Shown here: positions 63,871-64,000 of the stretch, in pieces
Numbering within the stretch: position 1 is the first letter of the stretch
Layout of the letters: every line of letters starts with the position of its first letter
NCBI GenBank assembly: GCA_030159075.1
Contig: BROG01000341.1
Coordinates: 372,001 to 436,000, forward strand
Direction of reading: 5' to 3'
DNA: 64,000 bases
Source of the DNA: Atrina japonica
Taxonomy: Eukaryota > Mollusca > Bivalvia > Pterioida > Pinnidae
Notes under the pieces: generated by a model
Told to the model about the DNA's origin: nothing
The model's input: the letters and a program-made list of their open reading frames with translations, nothing else
Database searches by the model: none
Made by a program: the position numbers and the translations under genes

Positions 63871-64000
63871 CAATATGGAAAGATCAACTCACGGAGGCTA
63901 TATACAAGCCATGAGGATCTAGTCATCGAGGTTAAATACAATGACAATGTCACAAAGACTGTACTCAAGTTTCAAGGGGCAAAGGTTACATACAAGTACA

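Overview
This window is nuclear DNA from an animal, most likely a bivalve mollusc. It is AT-rich and intron-rich, with long microsatellites and minisatellites, tRNA-derived SINEs that end in (AAAC)n, many short foldback elements, and a dispersed repeat of a kind I associate with bivalve genomes. Most long reading frames are artefacts of low-complexity DNA. The assignment rests on repeat style and one host gene, so the species is not determined.

Region 1 to 8.2 kb holds no recognised gene. From 19.5 kb down to 8.2 kb on the minus strand lies one clear host gene of five coding exons: a PRXL2A/FAM213A-family redox protein of 207 residues. It is a selenoprotein U form. An in-frame TGA sits in exon 2 exactly where the human protein has the first cysteine of its CXXC motif, giving U-S-M-C. 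The introns carry a SINE, foldback elements and three minisatellite arrays. From 20 to 27 kb there are further satellites, small MITE-like elements and a tRNA-like SINE fragment, and no gene I can name.

From 27,078 to about 43,844 lies a 16.8-kb Maverick/Polinton-type virus-like transposon. It has long terminal inverted repeats (TIRs), a probable 6-bp target duplication (TTAAAA), and a decayed protein-primed type-B DNA polymerase. It also holds an intact 126-codon minus-strand frame behind a TATA box, an AT-hook/basic frame and a zinc-knuckle-like motif. The gene core occurs twice in direct orientation. The second copy (37.9-41.7 kb) is collinear but compressed and sprinkled with GA runs, so it is either a decayed duplication or an assembly fault.

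At 46.9-48.9 kb a second DNA element, with TIRs built of palindromic TTACGAGAT-like units, has itself been invaded by a 910-bp non-autonomous relative of the Polinton. That insert has a perfect 6-bp duplication, GTCGAT. The TIRs of both Polinton-type elements share a terminal foldback and sites resembling CRE, ETS, CCAAT and YY1 promoter motifs.

Region 50-54.3 kb is an array of about 0.6-0.75-kb units that contain long hairpins and a copy of the end of a short coding frame; one unit carries a SINE with an 11-bp target duplication. From 54 to 64 kb there are scattered MITEs, microsatellites, one possible 3' exon and a terminal minisatellite, with no other gene recognised.
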